DNA of 64,000 nucleotides from Paenibacillus_F sp047238265. Lineage in GTDB: Bacteria > Bacillota > Bacilli > Paenibacillales > NBRC-103111. Every line of letters begins with the position of its first letter. Positions within the stretch are counted from its first letter, which is position 1. The position numbers and the translations under genes are program-made. Below are positions 33,802-42,700 of the stretch, piece after piece. A model generated the notes under the pieces. It saw only the letters and a program-made list of their open reading frames with translations. It made no database searches and was not told the DNA's origin. The stretch lies in the NCBI RefSeq assembly GCF_047238265.1, contig NZ_JBDFMM010000001.1:3286001-3350000 (forward strand). Direction: 5' to 3'.

Positions 33802-34203
33802 TTAAACCAATTCGGAAATATAAAGCGGAACAGTTCCCTGCTCGGGCCGGAATCCCAGTGCACGGTAAAAGGATTCCGCCCCCTCGTAAGAAATCAGTAC
33901 TTTCGTTTTGTATTCCCTGTACTTGCCGAGAATCGCGGTCATCAGCTCTTTGCCGATCTCGCGGTTCTGGTAATCCGGCCTTACCAGCATGTAATGAAAA
34001 TACGCCGTCATCACTCCGTCGGAAAGAGCGTTAACCAGCCCGACCAGCTTTTCTCCGTCCCAGGCGGTTACGACCGAGTGAGAGTTCAGAATCGCCTGGT
34101 GCAGCTCGTCGGGATGCTTGCCCGATTCCCAGTCTACGGACAGGAAAAGCTCCCGGAGCTCGACTTTGTTGATTTCGTTGGAATGACTGTAGCGGATATC
34201 CAA
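33802..34203 (-). CDS. GNAT-family N-acetyltransferase
   Basis: About 133 residues from a TTG at 34203; another TTG at 34212 is only two bases from the AAGGAGG and is less likely. The acetyl-CoA binding region is visible: FHYMLVRPDYQNREIGKELMTAIL (~60-90), and the C-terminal ESFYRALGFRPEQGTVPLYI. The substrate cannot be inferred. It follows the VOC-domain gene by a short gap and is probably co-transcribed with it. Confidence 0.88.
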   Translation of the reverse strand: MDIRYSHSNEINKVELRELFLSVDWESGKHPDELHQAILNSHSVVTAWDGEKLVGLVNALSDGVMTAYFHYMLVRPDYQNREIGKELMTAILGKYREYKTKVLISYEGAESFYRALGFRPEQGTVPLYISELV

Positions 34204-34229
34204 TTTGAACAAATCCTCCTTGGCGGCTG

Positions 34230-34568
34230 TCAGCTCAGCACCTCGACGACGAAGCCGCCCGGGGCTTTCACATAAAATGTCCAGCCGTGCAGTCTTTGAG
34301 GAGGTTCCACGTCGAATCCGTCCTCTTTGAAGCGCCGGTTAAGCTCGTTCACTTTTTCTTCGCTGTCCTGTATAAAACCGATATGAAACGTTTTCGGATA
34401 GCTGACTTCCGAGCCTTTCATCAATGTCAGGACCGCTCCGCCGTCATCGGACAAAACTGCGAATCCGCTGCCGCGCGTGCCGGTGGTTTTCAAACCGAAA
34501 TACGTTTCCAGAAAAGCCTGGGACGCCTGGACGTCCGTAACCGTCAGATTAAGATGGTTCAGTTTCAT
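34230..34568 (-). CDS. VOC/glyoxalase-fold protein
   Basis: 112 residues with the two beta-alpha-beta-beta-beta modules of the vicinal oxygen chelate fold: starts MKLNHLNLTVTDV (first metal-ligand His), TFHIGFIQDS in the middle, and ends WTFYVKAPGGFVVEVLS (final Glu ligand). Members include glyoxalases, dioxygenases and resistance proteins; which applies here is not decided by the sequence. It precedes the GNAT gene on the same strand. Confidence 0.85.
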   Translation of the reverse strand: MKLNHLNLTVTDVQASQAFLETYFGLKTTGTRGSGFAVLSDDGGAVLTLMKGSEVSYPKTFHIGFIQDSEEKVNELNRRFKEDGFDVEPPQRLHGWTFYVKAPGGFVVEVLS

Positions 34569-34713
34569 GTCCGCACCGCCTTTGAACAGAGTTGGAATGG
34601 TGAATCCGTTTTCTACATTTTACATCCTTTTGGTACGTTTTGGAAAATGTTTTTACTCTTGTATCCTTTGGCGGCACAACCATTCCATTCCCGACTTTCA
34701 AAGACCGCCGGAC

Positions 34714-35328
34714 TTATCCGGGTTCACGCGTCCCTATTTCACGAATGTGGTTCAGCACGGATTCCCACTCCCGTCTCATCATTTCACGCATATACACATC
34801 GTCGAGCATTTCCTGATGAATGGAAATCGTGGTTCCACCCGACTTTGCGGCCGTTATAGTAAGCTGGAGCCGAGAAGGGCTCGTCCACTCTTTACGCTTC
34901 CAAGTCATCCGCAGCTTCCGGAACGGAACGACCGAAGCAAGCTTTCCCGTAACTCCTTCGGCGGAGGAAAATTCCGCTCCTCTCTCAAGAGGAAAGGCGG
35001 ACACGTTTCCGATCCACAGCGCCAATCCCCGGCTCGAAGTCAGATAATTCCAGGCTTGCTGAGGAGACATCGCAACCGTTTTTCTTACACCGATCTGAAC
35101 GCCTGCATCTTTCGTCACACCGACGGGTGTCCTTCCCAGACAAGGGGCGTACATGGCAGCCAGCCATTCGCTCCACTCTTCCGAGACCTCGTGAGACTTG
35201 CGAATGTGATCCTTGATCTGTTCGTGCGACCAAAGCTCGTTCACGGAACGATTGAGCTCCACGACCCATTCGTCCCAGGAAATTCCCGTTTCTTTCTTCA
35301 CGTTTTCTTTAAAAATCGCTCCGGGCAT
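34714..35328 (-). CDS. DUF4287 plus SRPBCC (AHSA1-like) protein
   Basis: 204 residues. The N-terminal ~75 residues are a DUF4287-like helical segment (ISWDEWVVELNRS, WSHEQIKDHIRKSHEVSEEWSEWLAAMYA). The C-terminal part is a START-like SRPBCC/AHSA1 domain (IGVRKTVAMSPQQAWNYLTSSRGLALWIG). The family binds hydrophobic ligands or acts in stress responses; the ligand is unknown. Single gene with a good RBS (TAGGAGGAACG). Confidence 0.85.
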   Translation of the reverse strand: MPGAIFKENVKKETGISWDEWVVELNRSVNELWSHEQIKDHIRKSHEVSEEWSEWLAAMYAPCLGRTPVGVTKDAGVQIGVRKTVAMSPQQAWNYLTSSRGLALWIGNVSAFPLERGAEFSSAEGVTGKLASVVPFRKLRMTWKRKEWTSPSRLQLTITAAKSGGTTISIHQEMLDDVYMREMMRREWESVLNHIREIGTREPG

Positions 35329-35631
35329 TCTCGTTCCTCCTAACAGTCATTGAACTGCAATCGGCAGAGCCGCAAGCTTTCCCGAAGGTTCATCCGCACG
35401 GCACGGGGAAGATTCTCGCAGCATTCCCGTCATGGCGAGCATCTGCGCTCCAGCAAAAAAGCGCGGCCGCGACCGGGAGACCGGCGGGCAGTCCGGCACT
35501 GTTCCGGTCCGCTGCGGCAGCAGCCGGAATCCGTCAGGCCCGGTTCGCCAAGGAACGGCCCGCGTACGCGTCGTCCTCGTGCTCTATTGATGCTGTTTCC
35601 CCCTTCAGGCATGCCGAGATCATTATACAAA
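35329..35631. other. Intergenic gap, no gene seen
   Basis: GC-rich stretch between the SRPBCC and cupin genes. Open frames here lack ribosome binding sites and recognisable protein features. The terminator of the cupin gene lies at its right edge. Confidence 0.45.
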
Positions 35632-35667
35632 AAGCCTCCCGCCTCGGAAAGAGTGCGGAAAGCTTTT
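35632..35667 (-). terminator. Terminator of the cupin gene
   Basis: Stem AAAGCTTTCCGC with GCGGGAGGCTTT (ten of twelve positions pair as Watson-Crick, the rest as G-U) and TTTTT following on the minus strand, about 25 bases after the stop. Confidence 0.7.
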
Positions 35668-35689
35668 ATACGAAAAACCGGCCCCTGCA

Positions 35690-36307
35690 CTAGGTTTTCT
35701 TTTTCTCACCGAAATAGGGCTGGCCCGGGTTGGCCGGTTTTCCCGGTTCGCTGTGCACAGAGACCGGCGGGCCGATACGGACCGATTCCGTGATCGGCGC
35801 GAGGGCTTTGCCGGCGAGAGCCGCGTTGACATTGTAGGCGTTCTGCAGTACTTCCGGCGGTGTCAGCCGCAGGATATCGGAGCCGTAAACCGTTTCGGGC
35901 TGATCATGATTGAAAAAACCGTGCAGATGCACCTTCTCGGAAACGGGGGTAATCCAGTGCCACCAGCCTGTGGGGACGAAAACGACCTGCCCTTCCTTCG
36001 CGCGGTAGTTCACGAGCCGGGGATTGTCGGGACACATCACCGAAATCTCGGCTTCCCCCGATACGATGACATGAAGCTCCCATGCGTTCGGATGCCAGTG
36101 AGGCTCGCGGATATGTCCCCTGCCGAGCCGCAGATCCGTAAAAGCCCCACCCGTCATGGGCGGAAGCTGAGTTGAGGTGACTTCATACGCCACATTGTCT
36201 TCGTTGCGTTTATACAGCACATTATCGCCTACGTTAAAGGCAAGATTGGGCATGCCGGAACTTTTGTGATAACTCGCCGGGCCGGCCCTATAACCGTATC
36301 CGCTCAC
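35690..36307 (-). CDS. Cupin-domain protein (oxalate decarboxylase-like)
   Basis: 205 residues from GTG 36307 (GAGAGGAG upstream). One cupin barrel with the metal-binding motif 1 HWHPNAWELHVIVSGE (two His, Glu) and motif 2 FVPTGWWHWITP plus VHLHGFFNHDQPE. The pattern is close to one half of bicupin oxalate decarboxylases or germin-like proteins, but this is a single barrel, so enzyme activity is uncertain. No signal peptide. Stands alone. Confidence 0.87.
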   Translation of the reverse strand: MSGYGYRAGPASYHKSSGMPNLAFNVGDNVLYKRNEDNVAYEVTSTQLPPMTGGAFTDLRLGRGHIREPHWHPNAWELHVIVSGEAEISVMCPDNPRLVNYRAKEGQVVFVPTGWWHWITPVSEKVHLHGFFNHDQPETVYGSDILRLTPPEVLQNAYNVNAALAGKALAPITESVRIGPPVSVHSEPGKPANPGQPYFGEKKKT

Positions 36308-36465
36308 TAGTCAAGCTCCTCTCCCCGTTCCGTATCCTTCATTCCTTCATACATATGCGGGCGGCCGGAACATTATCCGGAGGCGGAAGAAGGACAAGCT
36401 TAACAGAAGCCAGGCAGCGTAAGGATGAGGAGCCCCACATAACGGGCGTCCATCAGGTCTCAAAC

Positions 36466-37080
36466 CTATTCCAGCTCCACCCTTTGACCGGATGAAAACC
36501 GCTTCTCTATCTTTTTGCTGACGATCAGCGATACGGCGACGAACAGGACGACATAGAGCAGCTGGTACGGATTCTCGATATATTTGGCCACATCGTAACC
36601 GATATACGAAACGGTGAACACCATAATGCCTTTGCCGATCAGAACGGCCATCAGAAAAGAACGAAGGCGCATGCCGGCAAGTCCGGCCGCTATGTTAATG
36701 ACCACGAACGGACCGACCGGAAACAGGCTCAGCAGAAAAACGTAGCTGTAAGCGTTCCTCCGGATCCACTTCGTCGTTCTTGCGATTTTCGGCTTGCGGG
36801 CCAGCCTTTCGAGATACGGATGACCGGCGATTTTTCGGACGATCAGGAAGGTGACGAGGCATCCGCTGACGATTCCGATCCAAGAGTACAGAAAACCGGC
36901 CCACAGCCCGTAAACCGCCGCGTTTACCCCGACAATGAGCAAAGTCGGCAGAGGCGGGACAAACGATTTCAGGAAGGTAAGCAAAATACCCGGAAACGGA
37001 CCGAGCGACCGGTATTGTTCGAGCAGATTTTTTAAATTGTCTTCATTTGTTACATAGGACAAGATGTCTGAGAGTTCCAT
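36466..37080 (-). CDS. TVP38/TMEM64 (VTT/DedA-like) membrane protein
   Basis: 204 residues with about five hydrophobic segments and the VTT-domain core (PPLPTLLIVGVNAAVYGLWAGFLYSWIGIVSGCLVTFLIVRKIAG, then FLLSLFPVGPFVVINIAAGLAGMRLRSFL). Members of this superfamily are membrane proteins linked to lipid scrambling or envelope homeostasis. ATG 37080 follows AAAGGAAAAAA. Single gene. Confidence 0.88.
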   Translation of the reverse strand: MELSDILSYVTNEDNLKNLLEQYRSLGPFPGILLTFLKSFVPPLPTLLIVGVNAAVYGLWAGFLYSWIGIVSGCLVTFLIVRKIAGHPYLERLARKPKIARTTKWIRRNAYSYVFLLSLFPVGPFVVINIAAGLAGMRLRSFLMAVLIGKGIMVFTVSYIGYDVAKYIENPYQLLYVVLFVAVSLIVSKKIEKRFSSGQRVELE

Positions 37081-37319
37081 GAATTCCGTTTTTTCCTTTC
37101 AGGGTCATTTGGAAGGTCATTTCCGCTAGCTTAAGCTTACCTTAAAAGCTTCCGCTTTCCTATCTTTACTTCCATGAAAACGAGGAAGCTTTTGCATGCC
37201 TGTCGGCAACTGCCGCTATTTTCCGCGAACCCGCTAATTGACTCTGACATCTGCCGCCTCTCTAGTCCGTCATTTTTCATATGTTAGGGATAACTTACCG
37301 GATAAGGAGGCCGTATCCC

Positions 37320-37481
37320 TTGGTTCACACGAAAAGCAAATCCTATACCTATAAAGTGGGCAAAAACAAGTTTCTTGTCATCCAGATCTTTCAGTCCGCC
37401 ATCGCCAAGACACACGCCGGAAATGCGCTGGCAAGCAACGCCGTCCATGTGAAAGTATTTAAAAAAGGTAAAAAACGTTAA
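37320..37481 (+). CDS. Small basic protein, paralogue of the next gene
   Basis: 53 residues if started at TTG 37320, which has AAGGAGG nine bases upstream; an ATG at 37281 lacks an RBS. Lys-rich ends flank a core with A.THAGNALASNAVHVKV. The following gene has the related THTGQGGNAFAINASDVGV-like core, so the two are probably duplicates. No membrane helix or signal peptide. Function not recognised; the Asn/Ala/Val repeat-like core could form beta-strands. Confidence 0.6.
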   Translation: MVHTKSKSYTYKVGKNKFLVIQIFQSAIAKTHAGNALASNAVHVKVFKKGKKR

Positions 37482-37511
37482 GGGATCATCGCTGGGAAAG
37501 GGGGTGCAAAC

Positions 37512-37700
37512 ATGTCTAAACAAGGGAGGAAACACCGGCATGGGAAAGACACAAAAGTGAAATTCACCAAAGTAAAAACGACTCACAACACGGTAAACGT
37601 TAAGCAATCGGCCAGAGCTCATACGGGACAAGGCGGCAATGCATTCGCCATCAATGCCTCGGACGTGGGCGTAGTAAGAACAGACGTAGCGGCGAAATAA
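37512..37700 (+). CDS. Small basic protein, paralogue of the preceding gene
   Basis: 62 residues from ATG 37512 (AAAGGGGGTG upstream), 30 bases after the preceding small gene, so co-transcribed. Basic N terminus (MSKQGRKHRHGKD), then VNVKQSARAHTG and GGNAFAINASDVGVV. Similar spacing of Gly-Asn-Ala, Asn-Ala and Val residues to the upstream protein. No known family recognised; a spore or surface role is only a guess. Confidence 0.65.
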   Translation: MSKQGRKHRHGKDTKVKFTKVKTTHNTVNVKQSARAHTGQGGNAFAINASDVGVVRTDVAAK

Positions 37701-37770
37701 GGAGACGGGACTAAAAAAGGACGCGCCCCGTGCGCCCTCTCTTCCTTTTGCGCTTGCAAAAGCGGCAGAC

Positions 37771-37809
37771 AAAAAGCCTCCGCCGGCGGTTTTACCCGCT
37801 TGCGGAGGC
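37771..37809 (-). terminator. Terminator of the P450-reductase gene
   Basis: GCCTCCGC (37776-37783) pairs with GCGGAGGC (37802-37809), extended by an inner GCGGGT/ACCGCC stem, and five T residues follow on the minus strand. Confidence 0.88.
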
Positions 37810-37858
37810 GTTCTGTATTTTTATTCGGGGCGGTCCCGTTCAATTGAAACGGTGCCCG

Positions 37859-40800
37859 CTAAATTCCCGCCCAGACGTCTTTGGCGTAACGTCCGTCCGT
37901 TTGCAGGCTGTCCAGCCACTTCCGGGCTTCGTCGGGGCTTACCCCGTGAATATTCGCGTAAGCCTGCTGCAGCTGCTCTTCCACGTCCGGCGCCATCCGG
38001 CTTCCGTCGCCGCATACATACAGCCGCCCGCCTTGGTCCAGCAGGGCGATCAGCTCCGCCGCATTCTCTTTCATCAAGTGCTGCACATACGTCTTCGGCG
38101 TTCCTTCGGCCCGCGAATATGCGGTGTGCAGCTTCACGATGCCTTCCCGCTCGTACTGCTCCAGCTCCTCGCGGTAAATGTAGTCGCTCTCGCACCGGCA
38201 GCCGAAATACAGATGGGCTTCCCCCAGCTCCGTCCCTGCCTGCCGCATCGCGCTGCGCGCCTGCAGGAAGCCTCGGAACGGCGCGACGCCCGTACCGGGG
38301 CCGACCATGATGACCGGCGTCTTCGGATCGTCCGGCAGCCCGAAGCCCGATTCCGGCGTCCGGACGAACATGACGATCGCATCGCCCTCCGAGCGCTCCG
38401 CCAGGTAGTTCGACGCCACGCCCCGGTACTCGCCGCGTCCGCTCCACGCCGGGCCCTTCACGACCCCGACCGTGATGCTCGCCTCCTCCGGCTGCACCTG
38501 CGGGGCGCTGGAGATCGAGTAGTACCGCGGTTTCAGGGGCGGCAGCAGCTCCAGGAAGCGCTCGAAACTCAGCTCGCACGCTTCGTAGCGTTCCAGCAGG
38601 TCGAGCATGGATATGCGCTTCTTCCACACCTGCTCGCGGTACGCGTCCTCCTCCAGCAGCGCTTCCAGCTCGCGCTTGTGAGGCGGACACGCCGTGCAGC
38701 CCGCCAGCTCCCGCAGCTGGGCGCGGGTGGCCGCTTCCTGCAGGTCCACACTGTGGCCCAGCAGATCGTCCAGGCTCACCGGGCGGTCCAGCGGCAGATG
38801 GGCGGCGCTCCGTCCGCTTCCGCTCAGAATGAGATGGTCGCTGCCCTGCAGCCCGAACCGGCGGAGTACGCGCCCCACCATTTCGCGTGAGTTCCGCGGC
38901 AGAACGCCCAGGTGGTCCCCGACCCGGTAGGTCACGCCTTCGGGCAGCTTCACCTCGATTCGGCGGGTGCTGCGCCCGCTGCCCTCATGCTGCAGCTCGG
39001 TATTGCCCGCGACGACTGCATGCACGGCATCGTAGGATTCCGCCAGCGGCGTACCGGCGAAGCCGCTCACAAACTGCAGGCTGAGCGAGCTTTTCTCCTT
39101 CTCCGAGATCTCGGCAAGCTCCAGACCCAGCGCTTTCATGACATCCGGCCACAGCGCATCGCGCCAGTCTTCCAGCTGCTTCTCGAAATCGCCGCTGGCG
39201 TCGCCCTCTCCGCGCCCGGCCAGGCGCTGCCCTCCCTTGGAGGCGAGCAGCTCATCGGCCCGGCGCGGAACGTCCTGGTACGTACTCGCCCAGTTATGGT
39301 CGCCGCATCCGAACACGGCGAACTTGATGCCGGCGATTTCATCGGGCTCCGCGCTTTCGAGCCAGTCCATGAAGTCTTTGGCGTTGCTCGGCGGCTTGCC
39401 GTTGTAGGAGGCGGTCACGACGAACACCGCCCCTTCCTTGGGCAGCTTGCCCGCATAGTCGTTCATGGGAGCGACTTCGGGACGGAAGCCCTGATATTTC
39501 GCCGCATCGGCCAGCTCGCGGGCAATGCCCTCGGCAGTGCCGAGGTTTGAACCGTACAGCACAAGCAGCGGCGTGTTATGGGCGTTTACGCTGAGGGGTG
39601 CCGCCTGCTCTTTGACCCGCTTGTCTTCCGCCGCGGAAACCGCAGTTCCCGGAATGGTGACGGAAACACCCTGATGGCGGGGCTCTACCTTCATCGTAAA
39701 GCCGTCGGGTTTCATCGTCAGCGTTTCCTTCACCTTCAAGACATAATCCGTATGCTGCATGATGTTAAAATGCTTCAAAACCATCCCGAGAACCAGCGTA
39801 GCTTCTTGCATGGCAAACTGCTGGCCGATGCAGGCACGCTGGCCGTTGCCGAACGGTTTGTAGGCATCGTAAGGAATCTTACCCGGGTCTTCGAACCGCT
39901 CGGGAATGAACGATTCCACATCCTCGCCCCACACGGACTTGTCCCGGTGAAGCTTCGGAATGAGAACCGTCAGGCTGTCCCCTTTCTGCAGCGGATATTT
40001 ATCGGCCAGCAGGGTGTCTTCTTTCGCATAAAGTACGAAAGCCGGAGCCGTCGGCCACAGCCGCAGCGCTTCGTTCAAGATCATCCGGACATAGTGAAGC
40101 TCGCGGACTTGCGCGTAAGTCGGCACGGGATCGGTCAGCACCCGGTCCACTTCTTCGTACGCTTTTTGGAGCTTGTCGGGATTTTTGAGAAGGAAATAAA
40201 GCGCAAACGACAGCAGTCCGCTCGTTGTCTCATGTCCCGCGATCAGGAAGGTGATGATCTGATAACGGATGTTTTCATCGTCGAGAGATTCGCCCGTTTC
40301 CGGATCTTTGCCGTTCAGCATATGAGAAAGCAGGTCGTCGATACCTTCCGTTCCCTGGGCCCTTCTCTCGGCGATCAGCTTGTCCACCAAAGCGAACATC
40401 GCTTGGATGTCATGGTTGAATTGTCTTTTCGTAATGACCATCAGCTTGTCTTGAAGTCCGAGACGCTGGGTCTGATTCATCGCTTCATGAAGCGCTCGTA
40501 CCATGCTTATAATAAAAGGATGCGGCTGCTCCCGGTAAAAGCTGTTAAACCGGTAGTTGAATCCGCACAATCCGATCGTATCCAAAGTCAGGCGCGTCAT
40601 ATCTTCGGGAACATCGATGATCTCGTCCGGATTAAGCCGGGACCACTTCTGGATGAGCTGGAGCGCGATGTCCACCATCATGTCGTGGTATCCCTTCATG
40701 GCACGCTGGCTGAACGTCGGCAGCAAAATATGATGTGCCTTCTGCCAGTTGGGCTCATACGTGTGGGCGGTAAACAGCCCGTCCCCGCCGAACGCGCGAA

Positions 40801-41041
40801 CGTTCGATAGAGCGGCCCCGATTTTCTTGTCGAAACGGGATTCGTCGCACGCGTCGGCGACCAGCTCGTGGCTGGAGATCAGCAGCTGCGTCCGGCCGGG
40901 CATTTCCAGCTTAAAGATGGGGCCCAGTTCGTCCGCCAGTTTCATCATCGATTGCAGCGGGCTTTCTTTATCAATTAACGGAAGATTACCGAGCGGCCCG
41001 TATGTTTTGGGCTGCGGAATTAAAGTTTCTGATTTAGCCAA
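37859..41041 (-). CDS. CYP102-type cytochrome P450/NADPH-P450 reductase fusion
   Basis: 1060 residues, the size of P450 BM3. The heme domain (1-~460) has the I-helix AGHETTSG, the ExxR pair in NEALR, and the Cys loop FGNGQRACIG (Cys near 400). A linker, a flavodoxin-like FMN domain (~485-640, LYGSNLGTAEGIA) and an FAD/NADPH reductase domain (~665-1060, PRYYSISSAP and GPGTGVAPFRGF) follow. Self-sufficient soluble enzyme that hydroxylates fatty acids near the omega end using NADPH and O2. Start is TTG 41041 with AAGGAGGG ten bases upstream. A weak promoter (TTGGGT, 17, TATACT) lies about 150 bases upstream. No BM3R1-like repressor gene is adjacent, although a TetR gene lies 0.9 kb away. Confidence 0.96.
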   Translation of the reverse strand: MAKSETLIPQPKTYGPLGNLPLIDKESPLQSMMKLADELGPIFKLEMPGRTQLLISSHELVADACDESRFDKKIGAALSNVRAFGGDGLFTAHTYEPNWQKAHHILLPTFSQRAMKGYHDMMVDIALQLIQKWSRLNPDEIIDVPEDMTRLTLDTIGLCGFNYRFNSFYREQPHPFIISMVRALHEAMNQTQRLGLQDKLMVITKRQFNHDIQAMFALVDKLIAERRAQGTEGIDDLLSHMLNGKDPETGESLDDENIRYQIITFLIAGHETTSGLLSFALYFLLKNPDKLQKAYEEVDRVLTDPVPTYAQVRELHYVRMILNEALRLWPTAPAFVLYAKEDTLLADKYPLQKGDSLTVLIPKLHRDKSVWGEDVESFIPERFEDPGKIPYDAYKPFGNGQRACIGQQFAMQEATLVLGMVLKHFNIMQHTDYVLKVKETLTMKPDGFTMKVEPRHQGVSVTIPGTAVSAAEDKRVKEQAAPLSVNAHNTPLLVLYGSNLGTAEGIARELADAAKYQGFRPEVAPMNDYAGKLPKEGAVFVVTASYNGKPPSNAKDFMDWLESAEPDEIAGIKFAVFGCGDHNWASTYQDVPRRADELLASKGGQRLAGRGEGDASGDFEKQLEDWRDALWPDVMKALGLELAEISEKEKSSLSLQFVSGFAGTPLAESYDAVHAVVAGNTELQHEGSGRSTRRIEVKLPEGVTYRVGDHLGVLPRNSREMVGRVLRRFGLQGSDHLILSGSGRSAAHLPLDRPVSLDDLLGHSVDLQEAATRAQLRELAGCTACPPHKRELEALLEEDAYREQVWKKRISMLDLLERYEACELSFERFLELLPPLKPRYYSISSAPQVQPEEASITVGVVKGPAWSGRGEYRGVASNYLAERSEGDAIVMFVRTPESGFGLPDDPKTPVIMVGPGTGVAPFRGFLQARSAMRQAGTELGEAHLYFGCRCESDYIYREELEQYEREGIVKLHTAYSRAEGTPKTYVQHLMKENAAELIALLDQGGRLYVCGDGSRMAPDVEEQLQQAYANIHGVSPDEARKWLDSLQTDGRYAKDVWAGI

Positions 41042-41370
41042 GACACTCTCGCCCTCCTTGTTGATGCCTTACGGGTATTTACACATCATGACTACTATTT
41101 GAAAAGAAAGGAACGGCTATCCATTTCTTTTCGGGCTTAAGGACAGCTTGCGCAAAAATTACCACTTCAATGGCTGTCTTATGAAATCATTTCCAGTATA
41201 GAACAAAAAACCGGTTCACCCAAATAGACAATTTCAGTGAAATGTCCAAAAACGAAACATTTTCCCAAGTTATGTCTACCTGCGCAATACCGGTTTTTCG
41301 TTCCTATGAGAGAGCCGTCATCCGAGCAAAAAATCAGGATATGTACCTTGCAACGGGACCATGGAGCGGA
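41042..41370. other. Upstream region of the P450 gene
   Basis: 329 bases, AT-richer than the flanks. It holds a possible minus-strand promoter (TTGGGT - 17 - TATACT, around 41195-41220). No gene is supported. Confidence 0.45.
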
Positions 41371-41826
41371 CTATGTAATAAAACCTCCGTGAAAAGTAAG
41401 CGTGAAGATCATTTCGCCGCGGTGCAAAAGCCGCTCTTCTCCTTTAAAACGGCTTATATCTCCGCTCCAAAAACAGTTGTACTCAAACCTCTCGTCGCGA
41501 TACTGTTCGGGTCCCCGGAACGGAGCCGCTTCGGTCACTTTCCCGAGGCACTCCAGCAAGAACTCCGGAAACCCGTCTACCGGATTCAGTGTAGTTCCGT
41601 AATAGTTCAATGCCCAGAGCGGAGTCCCGTTCCGCCTGACCAATTCCTGACCCGCAAAGTCGGACTCTCCGTAATAGCTGTCGAGATAGCTGTAGCTCCC
41701 CGCGGCATAAGGAAAATTTTTGGCGCCCGGTCTCGACGGAACATCGCCGCTTGCCGCTCCTGCGGCGTACGCGTTTTTTTTAGCTTCCACAATAAATAAT
41801 CGAAGGTCCTTCTCTTGTAGAACCAT
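41371..41826 (-). CDS. DUF5680-domain protein
   Basis: 151 residues. Conserved features of DUF5680: FIVEAKKNAYAAG near the start, SRPGAKNFPYAAGSYSYLDSYYGESDFAGQELV, and WALNYYG. The function of the domain is unknown; it occurs alone or fused to HTH domains. It is read divergently from a TetR-type regulator gene. Its promoter has a perfect operator-like palindrome in the spacer, which suggests control by that regulator. Confidence 0.82.
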   Translation of the reverse strand: MVLQEKDLRLFIVEAKKNAYAAGAASGDVPSRPGAKNFPYAAGSYSYLDSYYGESDFAGQELVRRNGTPLWALNYYGTTLNPVDGFPEFLLECLGKVTEAAPFRGPEQYRDERFEYNCFWSGDISRFKGEERLLHRGEMIFTLTFHGGFIT

Positions 41827-41868
41827 ACAGTACCACCGTCCATCCTATTTGTTGTTCTTCCATAATTT

Positions 41869-41897
41869 AGTATAAAGAACACGTGTTCCCAGGTCAA
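41869..41897 (-). promoter_or_regulatory. DUF5680 promoter with palindromic operator in the spacer
   Basis: TTGACC at 41892-41897, 17-base spacer, TATACT at 41869-41874 on the minus strand. The perfect palindrome GAACACGTGTTC (41877-41888) sits between the two elements, where a bound repressor would block RNA polymerase. The divergent TetR gene begins 88 bases away. Confidence 0.65.
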
Positions 41898-41976
41898 TCC
41901 CCTGTATTTTAAAAAAGAAAAAGATTCCTTTATACTATTTACAAGTGGAAGTGGAGAACCATAACGAGGTGACATC

Positions 41977-42561
41977 ATGACCGATTCGCAAATGACCAAA
42001 AAAGCGCTGGCCGCATCGCTTAAAAAGCAGATGGAAACGAAATCTCTGGCAAAAATCAGTGTTCAGGATATTTCCTCCGGCAGCGGGCTGAACAGACAAA
42101 CCTTTTATTATCATTTTAAAGACAAGTACGACCTGGTTCACTGGATTTACTATTCGGAAGCGGTGGAAAGCATTGCGGATTACCGCGATTACGGGCATTG
42201 GAGCGACATGGCCGTACAAATCCTGCATTATCTGATGAACAACCGGCTGTTCTATATCAATGCGCTCAACACTCCGGGACAGAATGCGTTTGACGACTAT
42301 CTGTTTGAGGCAACCAAAGACATGATTAAACGTGTCGTGGACGACGCTTCCGCCGGTCTTGACGTTTCGGATTCCGACAAAAGTTTTATCGCGGAATTTT
42401 ACACCTTCGCGTTCGTAGGCATCGTCGTCAAATGGGTCAAAACGGGCATGAAAGAGCTGCCCGAAACGATGATGAAACGGATCAGCGATCTGGTAGACGG
42501 CACGCTGACCCGCGCGCTCAGCCGTCACGCCGGATTGCAGCACGCCGATACGGCGCCTTAG
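41977..42561 (+). CDS. TetR-family regulator (DhaS-like C-terminal domain)
   Basis: 194 residues from ATG 41977 (CGAGGTGA upstream). HTH at ~10-55 (KKALAASLKKQMETKSLAKISVQDISSGSGLNRQTFYYHFKDKYDLVHWIYY). The C-terminal half (FYTFAFVGIVVKWVKTGMKELPETM) is of the TetR_C type seen in DhaS. DhaS-like proteins can act as co-activators or repressors. Divergent from the DUF5680 gene, whose promoter carries a candidate operator. Ended by a strong terminator. Confidence 0.88.
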   Translation: MTDSQMTKKALAASLKKQMETKSLAKISVQDISSGSGLNRQTFYYHFKDKYDLVHWIYYSEAVESIADYRDYGHWSDMAVQILHYLMNNRLFYINALNTPGQNAFDDYLFEATKDMIKRVVDDASAGLDVSDSDKSFIAEFYTFAFVGIVVKWVKTGMKELPETMMKRISDLVDGTLTRALSRHAGLQHADTAP

Positions 42562-42569
42562 GACGCCAA

Positions 42570-42608
42570 AACGCCACCCCTTTTTAATAAAGGGGCGGCG
42601 TTTTTTTT
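42570..42608 (+). terminator. Terminator of the TetR gene
   Basis: Stem AACGCCACCCCTTT with AAAGGGGCGGCGTT (one mismatch) and eight T residues. Confidence 0.93.
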
Positions 42609-42700
42609 AGGTTGATTGATCCGCATATTGTGCTGCTGCCTGACACCGGTAACAGCGCATGTTGCACCCTGTGGCTGCGGAATCCCTCCCCTTCCCAGAG

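Noticed and set aside
39578..40810. 410-codon plus-strand open frame
   Set aside because: Antisense of the P450 heme domain; no protein family seen.
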